64,000 nucleotides of DNA from NCBI GenBank assembly GCA_024803745.1, contig JANJXV010000013.1, positions 55,026,501 through 55,090,500 on the forward strand, read 5' to 3'. This DNA comes from Megascapheus bottae. Lineage: Eukaryota; Chordata; Mammalia; Rodentia; Geomyidae. Shown here one piece after another: positions 1 through 11,427 of the stretch. The notes under the pieces are model-generated. The model ran no database searches. It had not been told where the DNA came from and saw only the letters and a list, made by a program, of their open reading frames with translations. Positions within the stretch are counted from its first letter, which is position 1. Each line of letters opens with the position of its first letter. Position numbers and translations under genes: made by a program.

Positions 1-654
1 GGGAGCCACGAGCCGGGAGTGGGCTATTCTTTAACATTAGGCAGTCAGGAGCCTGGCTGGGCCGGCCGATGTGGTAATGCAGTCCTAAAATGGAAAGGCA
101 GGGAGGGAGGACTCTCTCTCAGCAGCCTGATCTTTGAGTGCTCTCTGGGATCTGGTGAGATCCACCGGGTTGTTGCAGAGGCTTCAGTGAAGGCAGGGAA
201 CCAGCCCCTAATCTTTTTCCTGATGGCTTCCTGTTGCAGTTTGAAGCTGTGAGCCCACGGAAGTCAGTGCCTTTGTTCCAGTGGTCCTGGGTGGGAGAAT
301 GGCATGCCCCAGGCCCAGGGAAGCTCCCTGCAAGGCCCCAGCAGGCATGAGTGTGGGGAGGTAAGGAAACCTTCAGCAAGACCGTGTGCCCTGCAGACTC
401 TCACATCCAGGACTTTACTTGGGCCACGGCGAGTCCAGTGCTATCCCTGTATCAGGGGCTGCCTGCCTGGACAAGGTATTCCACCAGCCTGGTCTTTGGG
501 CTCAGTTGCTGTTTGACTTCTGGGGCATTGTTTAGCTGCTCTGTGCTAGATGTATTGCTCAGATCAGGTCTGTGTGTGTTACCCAGGCCAGCCTGGGACC
601 ATGATCTTCCTACATTTATTTATCTTTTTGCATGATTGGAACCAAGAGATGTGT

Positions 655-790
655 GTGTCCTCACACCTGGCTTCTTGATTGAGGCGCAGTCTTGCTAACT
701 TTTTCCCAAGCTGGCGTCTAACTTTCAGACCGTCTCAACTTCTGCCTCTTGGGTAGTTGGGATTACAGGCATGAGCCACCATGCCCAGCC
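655..790 (-). mobile_element. B1-like (7SL) SINE
   Basis: Minus strand reads gggctgggcatggtggctca, then cctgtaatcccaactaccc. Confidence 0.75.
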
Positions 791-1307
791 CTTTTATGGC
801 ATTTTCTCTGGCATCTGGTATTGTGTTATAGAATGGAACAGGATGGCAAATGTGATCTAGTCCTCTCCATGTGGGGGCTGGATGGGGAAACAGGCCCATG
901 GGCAGATGTGGGAGAGGTGGTCTTCAGCGTATCGACTAGGGGTCCAAGACCCATCCTCAAGGGTAGAGTGACCTTGCTGCCAGAGCCAGCTCATACTGTG
1001 ACCCTGAGGCTGTGGAAGCTTCTGGCAGACTCGAGGCTGATGTGAAGGAAACGCAGGCTGTCGAGGCTGTGTTAGTGAACCGCATGGAACTGGCTGCTTT
1101 CAACTTGAGGTTGAAGCTTCGGTAGTAGTGTGTAGTTCACAGGCAGTGAGCCCGTTACAACAGTCACGATTATCAAGTTGTAAAACAGTTCCAGAGAAAG
1201 CCCACCCCATGCCCGCTGTGATCTCCATCCCGGTACCATTGCCATCTGCACTCTGTCTCTGTGAACTCTCTCTTCTGGCTGTCCTGGAGAGACAGTCCTG
1301 GGCTGTC

Positions 1308-1403
1308 ACCCTGACTGGCCTAACTCCTGGGCTCCAGCAGTCGTCTTGCTTTGGCCTCTTGAGTAGCTGAGACCACAGACACGCACCGCTGCACCAGGCT
1401 GTG
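1308..1403 (-). mobile_element. B1-like SINE fragment
   Basis: Antisense, cctcttgagtagctgagacc followed by a diverged end. Confidence 0.6.
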
Positions 1404-1446
1404 TTTCCTATAAACGGGCTGTGCAGTACATGGCTTTTGTGCCTGA

Positions 1447-1448
<2 letters not shown>

Positions 1449-1497
<49 letters not shown>

Positions 1498-1604
1498 CTC
1501 CCCCCTCTCTCTCCTTCTCCCTCTCTCTCTCTCCCTCTCCCTCTCTCTCTCTCCCTCTCCCTCTCTCTCTCTCTCTCTCCTTCTCTCTCTTTCTTCCTTT
1601 CTTC
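1449..1604. repeat. CT-rich low-complexity tract
   Basis: About 155 bp of (TC)n with C and T runs, directly adjoining the tail side of an antisense SINE. Confidence 0.95.
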
Positions 1605-1605
1605 T

Positions 1606-1790
1606 AGTCTTAGGCTTGAGCTCAGGGCCTGAGCACTGTCCTTGGACTTTCTCAAGGCTACAGCTCTACCACTTGAGCCTCAGCACCACTTCCAGTAGCT
1701 TTTTTCTATGTATGTGGTACCGAGGAATCGAACCCAGGTCTTCGTGCTTGCTAGGGAAGCACTCTACCACTAGGCCAAACTCCTGGCCCT
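1606..1790 (-). mobile_element. ID-headed dimeric SINE (IDL-Geo type)
   Basis: On the minus strand the element reads ggccnggagtttggcctagtgg..., an ID/tRNA-Ala-like head with A box (gtggcctagtgg) and B box (ggttcgattcc). A second tRNA-like unit follows (gctcaagtggtagagc ... gttcaagcc), then an A-rich tail. This is the reference description for this type in the window. Confidence 0.9.
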
Positions 1791-1799
1791 GACCTCTTT

Positions 1800-1965
1800 C
1801 TTTATTTTATTTTATTTTTTTTCCTTTTTTGTTTTTTATTGTAATTAGTAAAAGGGTTACATGATATTTGCCAGATAGAAGGTGCATTAATTCACATACA
1901 TTGATACCCTTTCACATGTCTTGGTACCCATTTCCCTCCCCCCCCTACCTCTTTCTTTAGCACAA
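1800..1965 (-). mobile_element. L1 3' end, short insertion
   Basis: Poly-T/ATTTT run, then sequence shared with 41046-41200 (gccagatagaaggtgcatta). This is a strongly 5'-truncated L1 in antisense orientation. Confidence 0.75.
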
Positions 1966-1994
1966 TGTTTTGTAGCCTGCATGGACATTCTAGT

Positions 1995-1998
<4 letters not shown>

Positions 1999-2042
<44 letters not shown>
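1999..2042. repeat. (GT)n microsatellite
   Basis: About 22 GT units at the tail of an antisense B1-headed SINE. Confidence 0.95.
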
Positions 2043-2044
<2 letters not shown>

Positions 2045-2045
<1 letters not shown>

Positions 2046-2275
2046 TGTTGCTTCTGGGGCTTGAATTCAAGGCCTGAATGCTGTCTATGAGCTTTTTGGC
2101 GCAAGGCTGGCACTCTACCACTTGAGTCACAGATCTACTTCTGGCTTTTTTGGTGTTTAATTGAAGAGAGGAGTCTCATCAACTTTCCTGCTCAGGCTGG
2201 CTTTGAACTGTAATTCTTCGATCTCTGCCTCTTGAGTAGCTAGGGTTACAGGTGTGAGGCAGCAGTGCCCTGCTA
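2045..2275 (-). mobile_element. B1-headed chimeric SINE
   Basis: On the minus strand the element begins with a 7SL/B1-like head (cctgtaaccctagctactcaagaggc), continues through a spacer ending attaa, and ends with the same tRNA-like unit found in the ID-headed SINE. This is the reference description for this type. Confidence 0.85.
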
Positions 2276-3302
2276 AGGTTGTGCTTAAAGGAGCCTGCAA
2301 GATGATCTCAAAACGGAGAGTGCTGAGTGGAGGCCCTGGTGGGAGCTGAGGGCCATGTCTAGTTTCTTGGCTTTTGGCTGTGTTTGTACATTTGTTCAGA
2401 AGGCGGCAGCCACTGCTGTGGGCCCTGAGCCAGCTGCTTGGGGCAGCACTGGTCCAAGAGTGATGGGTGGAGGCAGCTGTGAGGTGGCCCCAGGGCTGGC
2501 TGGCCGACTGGCCCCAGGGCTGGCAGGCCCCGTCCTCTGCTTTCTCTCCAGCTCTGCACCATGGTTTGCTGGCTTACAGTCTCATTTTCCACGATTGTAA
2601 AATTGGGTTGGTGGTGTGCGCCTTCCCAGAGCTGGTGTGGGGGACAGGGGTAGAGCCCTCTCCTCTGAGACCCTAAAACCCTAGAGGTGGCAGGACCAGG
2701 CCACCCTTGCCCTATGGCTGACCGATGTCACCTCTGTGCCTCCTCGAGGTCCTAAGGGGTTTCCAGTTTGTCCTAGGTTGCTGCCACCACACAGGGCAGT
2801 TGACACTCAGCTTGGTGGGACAGGCCCCTTGGCTGCTGCTGGCAGCAGACTCAGGTGCGAGCCTGAGTCTCTCCTCTCCAGCAATGCTGGGGTTTGGATT
2901 GGAGACCTTGACTTGCCAGCTGATGCTCTACCACAGTCACTCCTCCAGTCCTGCCTTTCGCTGGTTATTTTGGTGATGTGGTCTGGCGTGCTCGCTGCAC
3001 TCTTATCCTCTGGGTCTCAGCCTCGTCAGTGTGAGCCACTGAGGCCCATCTGGGCCTCCTGCTGTGACAAGGCACGGTGTGTGGGGACTGCCTGTACCTC
3101 CTGCTCTCTGCCCTGTGCTTGGGGTCTCCTTCCTGTGGGCTCTTGGGAGGTGGTCATGAGGAAGTTGTCCCAATCCTTGTTTTGGGACAATTCAAGGGAC
3201 TGTTTTTTCTGAATCCCTCCTTCCGTACCTCCCTTCCTCCCTCCCTCCCTTTGACAGAATCCTGGTATAGAGTCCAAACTTGGTCTCAAATTCCAGATCC
3301 TG

Positions 3303-3503
3303 GGCAGGGAGGGAGTTTGGCCTAGTGGTAGAGTGCTTGCTTAGCATGCACAAAGACCCAGGTTCCATTCCTTGGTACCACCTATGTAGAAAAAGCTGGA
3401 CGTGGTGCTGTGGCTCATGTGGTAGAGCTCTAGTCTTGAGAAAACCCACGGACAGTGCTCAGGCCCTGAGTAGAAGCCCCAGAACTGGCCAAAAAAAAAA
3501 AAA
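3303..3503 (+). mobile_element. ID-headed dimeric SINE
   Basis: Full dimer on the + strand ending in an A12 tail; both tRNA-like units are present. Confidence 0.9.
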
Positions 3504-3572
3504 TGCAGATTCTTCTGCCTCTGCCTCCTGAGTGCTGGGACCACATGCATGTTCTGTCACGTCCAGCGTCTG
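3504..3572 (-). mobile_element. B1-like SINE fragment
   Basis: Antisense, ctgcctcctgagtgctggg, adjoining the A-tail of the SINE at 3303. Confidence 0.65.
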
Positions 3573-4764
3573 GGTGTTTTGTTATTCACTTTTTTTTGTG
3601 TGGCATTTAGTGGAGTTTGTTGATTTTTAGTTAGCCCTGATGCCATTTTTCTTGGGGCCAAACTGAAGTAAGGGCTCACTCTGGGAAGAAAGAGGTTCAG
3701 CCTCTTCAGGGTCTCTGGCTCCCCAGAAATCCGAGGATAGCTCGTCTCAGGAAGAGCAGCCAGGGCAGTGTTCGCAGGCGAGGTGCAGTGTCCGGGACTA
3801 TTGAGGACCCCATGGCCTGCCAAGTCCTGCTACTGTCTCTCTCTGGGGCCCTGGGGACCCTCAGTTTTCTTACTTACAAAATCAAACCTACTGGCAGCAA
3901 GGCCTTTTCTAGCCTAAGTCCTCACCTTTTTTTTTCCTTCCAGGAGTCTGAGGCCTCTGGGCCTCTGAGGGCTGAGTTGGGGCTGGGGGGACTCGCATCC
4001 CACTTTTTGAGGGTCTAGAGTGTCTACGGGCTCTTCCCAACTTTCCCTGTATTGTCCTGTCTCAGGTCTGGCCTGTCACCTCCCTGGCCCTCTCCCCCTG
4101 GACCCTCACCCCACCTGGTCTCTGGCAGACCCTGTCCTTGCCCTGATACTGTACAGCAAGATGTGTGACCTGCAGGGTCGTCTGCCCTTCTATTTTCCCA
4201 GCCCTAGAGGACCTGGCCCCCAGCTTCTGAGCTCCAGTGAGTCCTGTGTGGGCCCCGGGCTGGGTCTGAAGCCCTGTTAGTGTGGACATCTGTGCCCCAG
4301 GCCTCTGTTGGGACAAATACTTGAGAAGATGTCTTCTCAGAATCCATCTTGTCAGGGGTGAGAGGATGTGGGGCCCATGTGACCACGGCAGGTCTGTGCA
4401 GCTCTGGTGAAGGCGTGGTGACCGCGGTGTGGGGATTCAGGATCTCTTCTGAGCTGTGGCTGGTTTGCACGCTCTTCTCTTTGGCTGCTGGGTGTAGGGG
4501 CCTTGCCGGGGGCTGCAGCAGGCTCACCTGCTGCTTCGTCTCGGGTTGTCCACACTGTGGGCTTCTGCCTGGTGCTGTCCTATGGGGGATCCTTCCCAGT
4601 GTGGAGGCGGGGGTGTCCCCTGACCTTGTCACTGCTGGCCTCGAGGAGCAGGGCAGCCTGGCACTCCCACAGAAGCCCAGGCCCGTGCTCGGGAGTGGCG
4701 TGGGTGATTTCCTTTTCCTTTTTTGGAGGGAGGAGGCTTGAGGTCAGGGTGTGAGTGCCATCTC

Positions 4765-4938
4765 TTAGCTTTTTCCCTTTAGGCTGGCACTCTACCACTT
4801 GAGCCACAAGCACCACTCACGGCTTTTTGGTGGCTTTCTGGGGATAAGAGTCTTATGGACTTTCCTTCATGGCTTGCTTTTCGCTGTGATCCTCCTGAGA
4901 AGGTAGGATTGCAGATGTGATCCCCTGGTGCCTGGCAG
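4765..4938 (-). mobile_element. B1-headed chimeric SINE, partial
   Basis: Diverged antisense copy retaining the tRNA-like A-box region and the B1 head. Confidence 0.75.
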
Positions 4939-5119
4939 CGGTGGGTGTGTTCTTTGAAGGGGCTGTAAATTTGAATCCTGAGGTCTGCTGTCCCAATCTT
5001 TGTTTCAGGATGGTTGTTACTTCTTGTGGTAGGGTTGGAGCTCTGGGCCTCTAACATCTGCATTTCAGTTGAGAATTACTTTAATTTTAGTTAATTAATT
5101 TTTTTGCCCTGTGTCTGAG

Positions 5120-5328
5120 CTTTTTTTTTTTTTTTTTTTTTTGCCAGTCCTGGGCTTGAGCTCAGGGCCTGAGCACTGTCCTTGGGCTTTCTCAAGGCTA
5201 GAGCTCTACCACTTGAGCCACAGTACCACTTCTGTCTTTATTTCTGTGTATGTGGTACCAAGGAATCAAACCCGGGTCTTTGTGCATGCTAGGCAAGCAC
5301 TCTGCCACTAGGCCACACTCCCAGCCCT
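5120..5328 (-). mobile_element. ID-headed dimeric SINE
   Basis: Full antisense dimer with a long poly-T (tail on the minus strand), little diverged. Confidence 0.9.
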
Positions 5329-5476
5329 GAGCTTCTTTTGTCCAAGGCTAGCACTCTACCACTTGAGCCATGGCGCCACTTCTGGCTTTTTCTGTGTATG
5401 TGGTACTGAGGAATCAAAGCCCGGGCTTTATGCATGTTAGGCAAGCACTCCATCACTAAGCCACATTCCCAGCCCA
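5329..5476 (-). mobile_element. ID-headed dimeric SINE, tail-truncated
   Basis: A second antisense copy lacking its poly-T end abuts the copy at 5120-5328, suggesting that the latter inserted into it. Confidence 0.8.
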
Positions 5477-5479
5477 ACT

Positions 5480-5805
5480 TTATTTTTTATCATAGTGAAA
5501 TATGTATGGAATAAGAAATTGCCATTTTGGCTATTTTTAAAGGTACAGTCCAGTGATTTCAGGACCTTCTCACCACCTCCTATTTCCAGATTTTTCCATT
5601 ACCCCAAAGGGAAATGTACCCAGACATTCTCTGTTCCCCTTCGCCCCAGCCCCTGATCGTCTCTTCCCTGCTTTCCTATGAATTTCCTTCTTCTAGGCTC
5701 TGTGTAGTTGTGTAATCATTCAGTATTTGGCTTATTTACATAATATTTGGCATGAACAGCATAATATTTTCAAGGTTTGAGTTGTAGCATATGTCAAGAG
5801 TTTCT
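5480..5805 (-). mobile_element. Ancient mammalian L1 3' UTR fragment, antisense
   Basis: The order of motifs (gccattttggctatttttaa, gtacagtccagtg, tttccattaccccaaa, aatcattcagtatttgg, ttgtagcatatgtcaag) follows the old L1M-type 3' UTR common to placental mammals. Recognised from memory; the subfamily is not assigned. Confidence 0.75.
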
Positions 5806-5862
5806 TCTTTTTTTTTTTCTTTTTGGTTGGTACTGGGGTTTCAGCTTGGGGCTTTGCCCTCC

Positions 5863-5864
<2 letters not shown>

Positions 5865-5929
<65 letters not shown>
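5865..5929. repeat. (GT)n microsatellite
   Basis: About 32 uninterrupted TG units followed by TTG/CTG triplets; the longest pure GT run in the window, so probably polymorphic. Confidence 0.95.
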
Positions 5930-5930
<1 letters not shown>

Positions 5931-5939
5931 GTTGCTGCT

Positions 5940-6171
5940 GTTGTTGTTGTTGGTCCTGGGGCTTGAACTCAAGAGCTTGGCAGCTGTCCCTGGGCTCTTT
6001 TGCTCAAAGCTAACACAGTGCCACTTTGAGCCACAGCACCACCTGCGGTTTTCTGGTGGTTAATTGGAGATTCTCATGGACTTCCCTGCACTGGCCGGCT
6101 TCGAGCTGTTATCCTCAGATCTTAGCCTTCTGAGTAGCTCGGATGGCATGTGAGTCACCACGGCCCAGCTC
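5940..6171 (-). mobile_element. B1-headed chimeric SINE
   Basis: Full antisense copy whose tail became a long GT microsatellite. Confidence 0.85.
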
Positions 6172-6174
6172 TCA

Positions 6175-6355
6175 TTCAGCTTTTACTCACAGCTGCTGAT
6201 CTATTACTTGGGCTATGTCTCTAGTCGTGCGTTTTGCTGGTTAATTGGAGACAAAGTCTCTCAGACGTCTCCATCCCATGGCTTCAAACCGTGATCCTCA
6301 GATCTCAGCTTCATGAGGGGCTAGGATTTCAGGCATGAGCTACTGTTGCTGACTT
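6175..6355 (-). mobile_element. B1-headed chimeric SINE, partial
   Basis: Diverged antisense copy truncated in the tRNA-like unit. Confidence 0.75.
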
Positions 6356-6534
6356 CATCATTCTTTCTGAAATAAGTGGTGTTTATGGTGCCTCGCTGAG
6401 GAGCATGTGGGTGTTCCAGGCTTCACTGCCCTGTGAGATCTGCTACAGTGAGCACTCTGCCTTCTCAGTGTACTGCTCTGGGCAGCCCCAGCAAAGAACA
6501 GAGATCCTCTATCAAAAACAACCAGAACAAAGGA

Positions 6535-6625
6535 AAGATGGAGCTGTGGGTCAAGTGTAGGGCACCTGCCTGCTTAGCAAGGGCGAGGTCCTGAGTTCAA
6601 ACTCCAGTACTGTCAAAAACAAAGA
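6535..6625 (+). mobile_element. ID-like SINE monomer
   Basis: + strand tRNA-like unit with A box and B box (gagttcaaactcc), A-rich tail. Confidence 0.75.
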
Positions 6626-6764
6626 AAAGAAAAAGGGCAGCACCAGTTTATACCCTGAGAATATTGTAATCCTTTACCATAACCTCTCCAATGCTGACAG
6701 CTAATTACAGTTTGTTTCTTAAAATTAGTATCAATTGGTTAAAAACTCTTAACATTTTTCTTTC

Positions 6765-7157
6765 TTTTGCCAGTCCTGGGGCTTGAATTCAGGGCCTGGG
6801 CATTGTCCTTGAGCTTCTTTTGCTCAAGACTAGTACTCTACCACTTGAGCCGCTTTTTCTTTTTCTTTTTTTTTGCCAGTCCTGGGCTTGAGCTCAGGGC
6901 CTGAGCACTGTCCTTGGACTTTCTCAAGGCTAGAGCTCTACCACTTGAGCCTCAGCACCACTTCTGGCTTTTTTCTATGTATGTGGTACCGAGGAATCGA
7001 ACCCGGATCTTCATGCATGCTAGGCAAGCACTTTAACCACTAGGCCAAACTCCCGGCCCTTGAGCCGCTTTTTCTGTGTATGTGGTACTGAGGAATCAAA
7101 CCCAGGGCTTTGTGCATGCTAGACAAGCACTCTTACCACTAGGCCACACTCCTGGCC
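6765..7157 (-). mobile_element. ID-headed dimeric SINE split by a second copy
   Basis: The outer element is 6765-6860 plus 7059-7157; its halves join at cttgagccgctttttct, which is duplicated around the inner insertion. Confidence 0.88.
6861..7058 (-). mobile_element. ID-headed dimeric SINE, nested insertion
   Basis: Full-length antisense copy inside an older copy of the same family, with a perfect 17-bp target-site duplication (6844-6860 and 7059-7075). Confidence 0.92.
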
Positions 7158-7436
7158 AAAAACTGTTAGCAGATTTTGATTTGAACTTTCCTATACTTAG
7201 TCCAAATTGCCTAATCTTATCCTTGGCGTGTTTTTCTTTCTGTTGTTTGTCTTTGGAAGATTTGTCCCAGATTTTCCTTCTGGTCTATAGCTAGTCCTTA
7301 ATCTTTATTTTTTTCTTTTTTTCCTGCCAATCTAATATCATAAAGACATTAAAAAATTTCATGTAAGCAAAACTTTTGATTTCCCTAGAGGCAGTTGTCT
7401 TCTTCTTACTCCACCTACAATCTAGAAATAACATTC

Positions 7437-7673
7437 TAACCAGGTACAGGGACTCGCCTGTCATCATACATACTCAGGAGGCTGAGATCTGAGGACCAAG
7501 GTTCAGAGCTAGCCCTGGGGAGACAAATCCAGAGACCGTTATCTCCAGTTACCTCGCAGAAAGCCAAAAGTGGAGCTGTGGCCCGACTGTGGTAGAACCC
7601 CAGCTTTGAGGGAAAACCCAAGTGAGAGCATGAGGTGATACTCAGTTTAAGCCTTAGTACCAGTGCACCAAAA
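7437..7673 (+). mobile_element. B1-headed chimeric SINE
   Basis: Full + strand copy, moderately diverged. Confidence 0.82.
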
Positions 7674-8025
7674 CATGCCATTGGTGGACGTGTGGTGTCT
7701 ACCGACCAACACCTGTCTTGGGATCCTGATCCTCTTGTACCTGAGTGTCTTTGTGTACCAGTCCTGTGTTTTAATCTCTGTTGCTTGGGTATATCAACTG
7801 TGAAAATCTACCTCCCTTCCATTGTTTGTCTAAAAACCGATGTTGACTCTTTTCATACACTAGCTCCTTTGTGATAAACTTCAGAGCCAGCCAGCAGCTC
7901 TGCCCTTTGATCTCTTGGTCTGGGGAACCGTGAGTGGTGACATCTGGCAGGTGTGGCAGGCTGGGTGGTAAGTGGCTGGTGCTGGAGAAATCAGTTCATC
8001 TGCCCCTTGCGATGGCTATGTTTTT

Positions 8026-8231
8026 TTTTTTTTTTTTTTTGCCAGTCCTGGGCTTGAGCTCAGGGCCTGAGCACTGTCCTTGGACTTTCTCAAGGCTAGA
8101 GCTCTACCACTTGAGCCTCAGCACCACTTCCAGCTTTTTTTTTTTTTCTATATGTGATACCGAGGAATCGAACCCAGGTCTTTGTGCATGCTAGGCAAGC
8201 ACTTTAACCACTAGGCCAAACTCCCAGCCCA
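8026..8231 (-). mobile_element. ID-headed dimeric SINE with target duplication
   Basis: Full antisense copy flanked by the 14-bp direct repeat atggctatgttttt at 8012-8025 and 8232-8245. Confidence 0.92.
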
Positions 8232-8763
8232 ATGGCTATGTTTTTGACAGCTCTGGATTGTGTGGCAGTGGCATGGCCTGCTGTCGGGGTGCTGGTTGTG
8301 ACACTTGACCCTGGACACCCCTGACACCAGCTTCTGCTCAGGAAAGCGGAGCTGTGGAAGCTAGTTTCAACAAGATCCCGTCACTCATGGCTCTCCTCCT
8401 CTGGTTTACTCCAGAAGAAAATGTGAGCACCTTTTATTTCTTCTGCACCCCTCAAATAGCCATTTGGGGAAGCAGTATCCGCCTGGCAGATCTCTCAGGA
8501 AGTTGCTCAATGGGGAATTAAAAAGCTACCTGGATGTCCTCCAGTCTGTCCCCTCTGGGGCAGCTGCCACCAGGGTCCGCCCAGGAAGGCGTCTAAACTC
8601 TGCTGGCTCCGGCCAGGTGGCTTCCGAGCAGGGTGTGCCCTCGGCTTGCTTCTGAGGGCCACATGTGCCGTTCCCCACTTTCCCCAAGCCAACGGGGCTG
8701 GGCTGGGCTGGGCTGGGATAGAATGGAATGGGGGAGAATCAGGTGTTATGCTGCTCTGACAGT

Positions 8764-8967
8764 GGTTTTTTTTTTTTTTTTTTTGCCAGTCTTGGGGCTT
8801 GAACTCAGGACACTGTCCTTGGACACTTTTTGCTCAAGGCTAGCGCTCTGCCACTTGAGCCACAGAGCCACTTTCAGCTTTTTCTGTACATGTGGTACCG
8901 AGGAATGGAACCCAGGGCTTCGTGCGTGCTACGTGAGCACTCTACCACTAGGCCAAACTCCAGCCCT
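8764..8967 (-). mobile_element. ID-headed dimeric SINE
   Basis: Antisense copy with poly-T; the second unit reads closer to an older subtype (cttttgctcaaggc). Confidence 0.88.
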
Positions 8968-9026
8968 ACTAAGGAGGTTTCTAAGGAGGTTTCTATTTCT
9001 CCCTGCCCTCCCTTCTTGCTTTGCTT

Positions 9027-9255
9027 TTCTTCTGTTGGTACTGGGACTTGAACTCAGAGCCTAGGTCTTGCCCCTTAGCTTTATTGCTTTGAGGCCAGTG
9101 TTTTACCACTTGAGCCACAGCTCTACTTCTGGCGTTTGGCTGTGAGACATGGAAGTCTCACAGACTTTTCTGCATGGGCTAGTTTTAAACCATGGTCCTC
9201 AGACCTCAGCCTCTGGAGCTAGGATGGTAAGCATGGACCACCAGACACCTGGGCA
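9027..9255 (-). mobile_element. B1-headed chimeric SINE
   Basis: Antisense diverged copy following an ID-headed SINE. Confidence 0.82.
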
Positions 9256-9855
9256 GCTTGCACTTCTGAAGCGCTGTTGTTTTAGAACCCCTGCCCTCCA
9301 GCAAGCTGTGTTGCTGCGTGAATCCCTTCTGCTTAGGTTCCAGGCATAGCTGGCTCCTGGGCAGAGCTGGTCCTGCCAGGAGTGGAGGCCTGCAGGTCCT
9401 GTCACATCTCCCACAACTGTTTCGGTTTGTCTTTATGGGGCAGAGGAAATCCCTGAGGCCAGGCTACTTTTGTGGCCCCTTAGGTTGTGGGCCCCAGTTG
9501 GAAAAGGCTGATCTGGAAGGTGACATGGACTCTGAATGCCGCAGGGGGTAGCGGCCAGGGGTGGCCTTTCTCCGTGTGTATTCGAAGGGTCTCTAGACTC
9601 CGCTCAGGTCCCCGAGCTCCAGGGTCCTGATGACTTCAATCCAAAATGCAGACCTGACCGCAGCTTCTTCCGAACTCGCAGAGTCCTGCGCAGTGCCCAT
9701 CCTGCTAGGACGAGGTGTGGTTGAGATGAGACCCCGACAGACCCTCTGGTTTCACTCCTGGGTGTTGTTAGGGAGCCATCAGATTGAAGATCGTTGGTCC
9801 CTAGGGCAGTGGTCTGGTCCTGCTGCCATCAGCCCTTCAGCATTCCAGGTGGCGG

Positions 9856-9923
9856 GGGTCTCAGGGCAGTGAGGGTCTCAGGGAAGCGAGGGTCTCAGGG
9901 CAGTGAGGGTCTTGGGGCAGTGG
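9856..9923. repeat. 17-bp minisatellite, 4 copies
   Basis: Units start at 9856, 9873, 9890 and 9907 with core gggtctcagggcagtga; copies 2 and 4 carry substitutions. Confidence 0.9.
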
Positions 9924-10502
9924 AATCTCAGGGACGGTGTTTCCCACAGAAAGGGGCTCAGGGTTCTCCATGTGTCCAGTACACAGCAGAGCAGATGGGA
10001 GGCAGGGAAGCCTGGTCAGCACCCGTGGGACGTGTGATCTGGAGTTCTCCAGCAGGACAGCACCCTATAGGCTGGTGTCCATCTGTGGCTCTGGTTGGTG
10101 TGAGAAGGCCAGGGGCCCTGGTTCCTTCTTGCCTGCCTGCTTTGGTCACCAGCGACCCTCCAGTGGCCCGCCTTACTGTGGCATGGATGGCTGATCTGTG
10201 TTTATCCAGTAGCCATGGCCGTTGGCCAGCAGAAGCCAGTGTCTCAACACTCCTGGACTGAGACCCTACTGCCCCCTCCCCCAATCTGCTCAGAGCAACC
10301 GCCGGCTGCTTGTCGGGAAGGTGCGGAGGTGGGCAGGGTAGCTTGCCTGGGGCCAAGGACAGGTCAGCTCTGAGGTAATACCAGCCCGGCCCTCAGGATC
10401 TTCACTCTGATCTAGCTGTATGTGAGACGCCACTTGGCCTTAAGTTCACTGACCAGGCCAGCTCAGAGCCTGTACTCACTGGGGTCCATCTTACCTATAA
10501 GA

Positions 10503-10690
10503 CATGCGAAATCATTTGGTATATGACAAGACAGGCACAGGACACAGATTATTGTTGGCTGCCCACAGCCCATTTGACTGTAGTGATAATTTTGCATGGC
10601 CAGAGAATGATGCCATAAATTTCCAAATAGCTCTTGGCAGCAGAAGGCTTCCCATCTCCAGTAGACTTTCCCAGAGAATCACCTGGTTGA
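10503..10690. other. Repeat-free, conserved-looking intron 1 segment
   Basis: A sequence with balanced composition and homeobox/AT-rich words (ttttgcatggccag, gccataaatttcc) between SINE-rich zones. It looks like mammalian conserved non-coding DNA, but no alignment was possible. Confidence 0.25.
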
Positions 10691-10711
10691 TAATTGAATT
10701 CTTTGTGTATG

Positions 10712-10712
<1 letters not shown>

Positions 10713-10754
<42 letters not shown>
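10713..10754. repeat. (GT)n microsatellite
   Basis: About 20 TG units followed by TATATG and CGCG. Confidence 0.95.
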
Positions 10755-10758
<4 letters not shown>

Positions 10759-10805
10759 CGCGCGTGTGTGCATGCTTGAGTGCCCCTTGAATGTAAGGCT
10801 TTGAG

Positions 10806-10970
10806 GGCCTGGAGCATGGCCTAGTGGTAGAGTGCTTGGCTAGCACGCACAAAGCCCCGGGTTTGATTCCTAGGTACCACATACACAGAAAAAACGGGAG
10901 TGGTGCTGTTGTTCAAGTGGTAGAGCACTAGCCTTGAGCAAAACTATTCAAGGACAATGCTCAGGCCCTG
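10806..10970 (+). mobile_element. ID-headed dimeric SINE
   Basis: + strand copy missing its A-tail, joined tail-to-tail with the antisense SINE at 10970. Confidence 0.85.
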
Positions 10971-11177
10971 GCCTTGAGGTCTTGCTTGGCTTTTTTTGCT
11001 CCAGACTAGCAGTTTTGTACTTGAGCCACAGCTCTCTCTGCTTCCTGTTTTGTGGTGGTTAATTGGATATAAAAGTCTCATGGGCTTTATTGCCCAAGCT
11101 GACTTTGAACCTTGACCCTCAGATCTCAGCCTCCTGAGTAGCTAGGATTGCAGGTGTGAACCACTAGTGCCCAGTGT
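10970..11177 (-). mobile_element. B1-headed chimeric SINE
   Basis: Antisense copy lacking its outer tail, facing the SINE at 10806. Confidence 0.82.
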
Positions 11178-11179
11178 AA

Positions 11180-11427
11180 TCTTTTTGTTATTGGTGGTGG
11201 TGGTTGTGGGACTTGAACTCTGGGCCTGGGTGCTGTCCCTGAGCTCTTCAGCCCAAGGCTACCACCCTGTCCCTTGAGCCACAGCACCACTTCTGGTTTT
11301 CTGGTAGTTAACTGGAGATAAGAGTCCCACGGACTTTGGTGCCCTGTCTGGCTTTGAACTCTGATCCTCAGATCTCAGCCCCCTGAGTGGCTAGGATGAC
11401 AGGCGTGAGCCATGCCCGCCATCAGTT
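11180..11427 (-). mobile_element. B1-headed chimeric SINE
   Basis: Full antisense copy of the gctcttcag subtype. Confidence 0.87.

Noticed and set aside
1320..1655. Arg-Glu repeat open frame (minus strand)
   Set aside because: It is the translation of a CT/GA low-complexity tract.
5866..5929. Cys-Val repeat open frame
   Set aside because: It is the translation of a GT microsatellite; the same applies to the Thr-His frames on the other strand.
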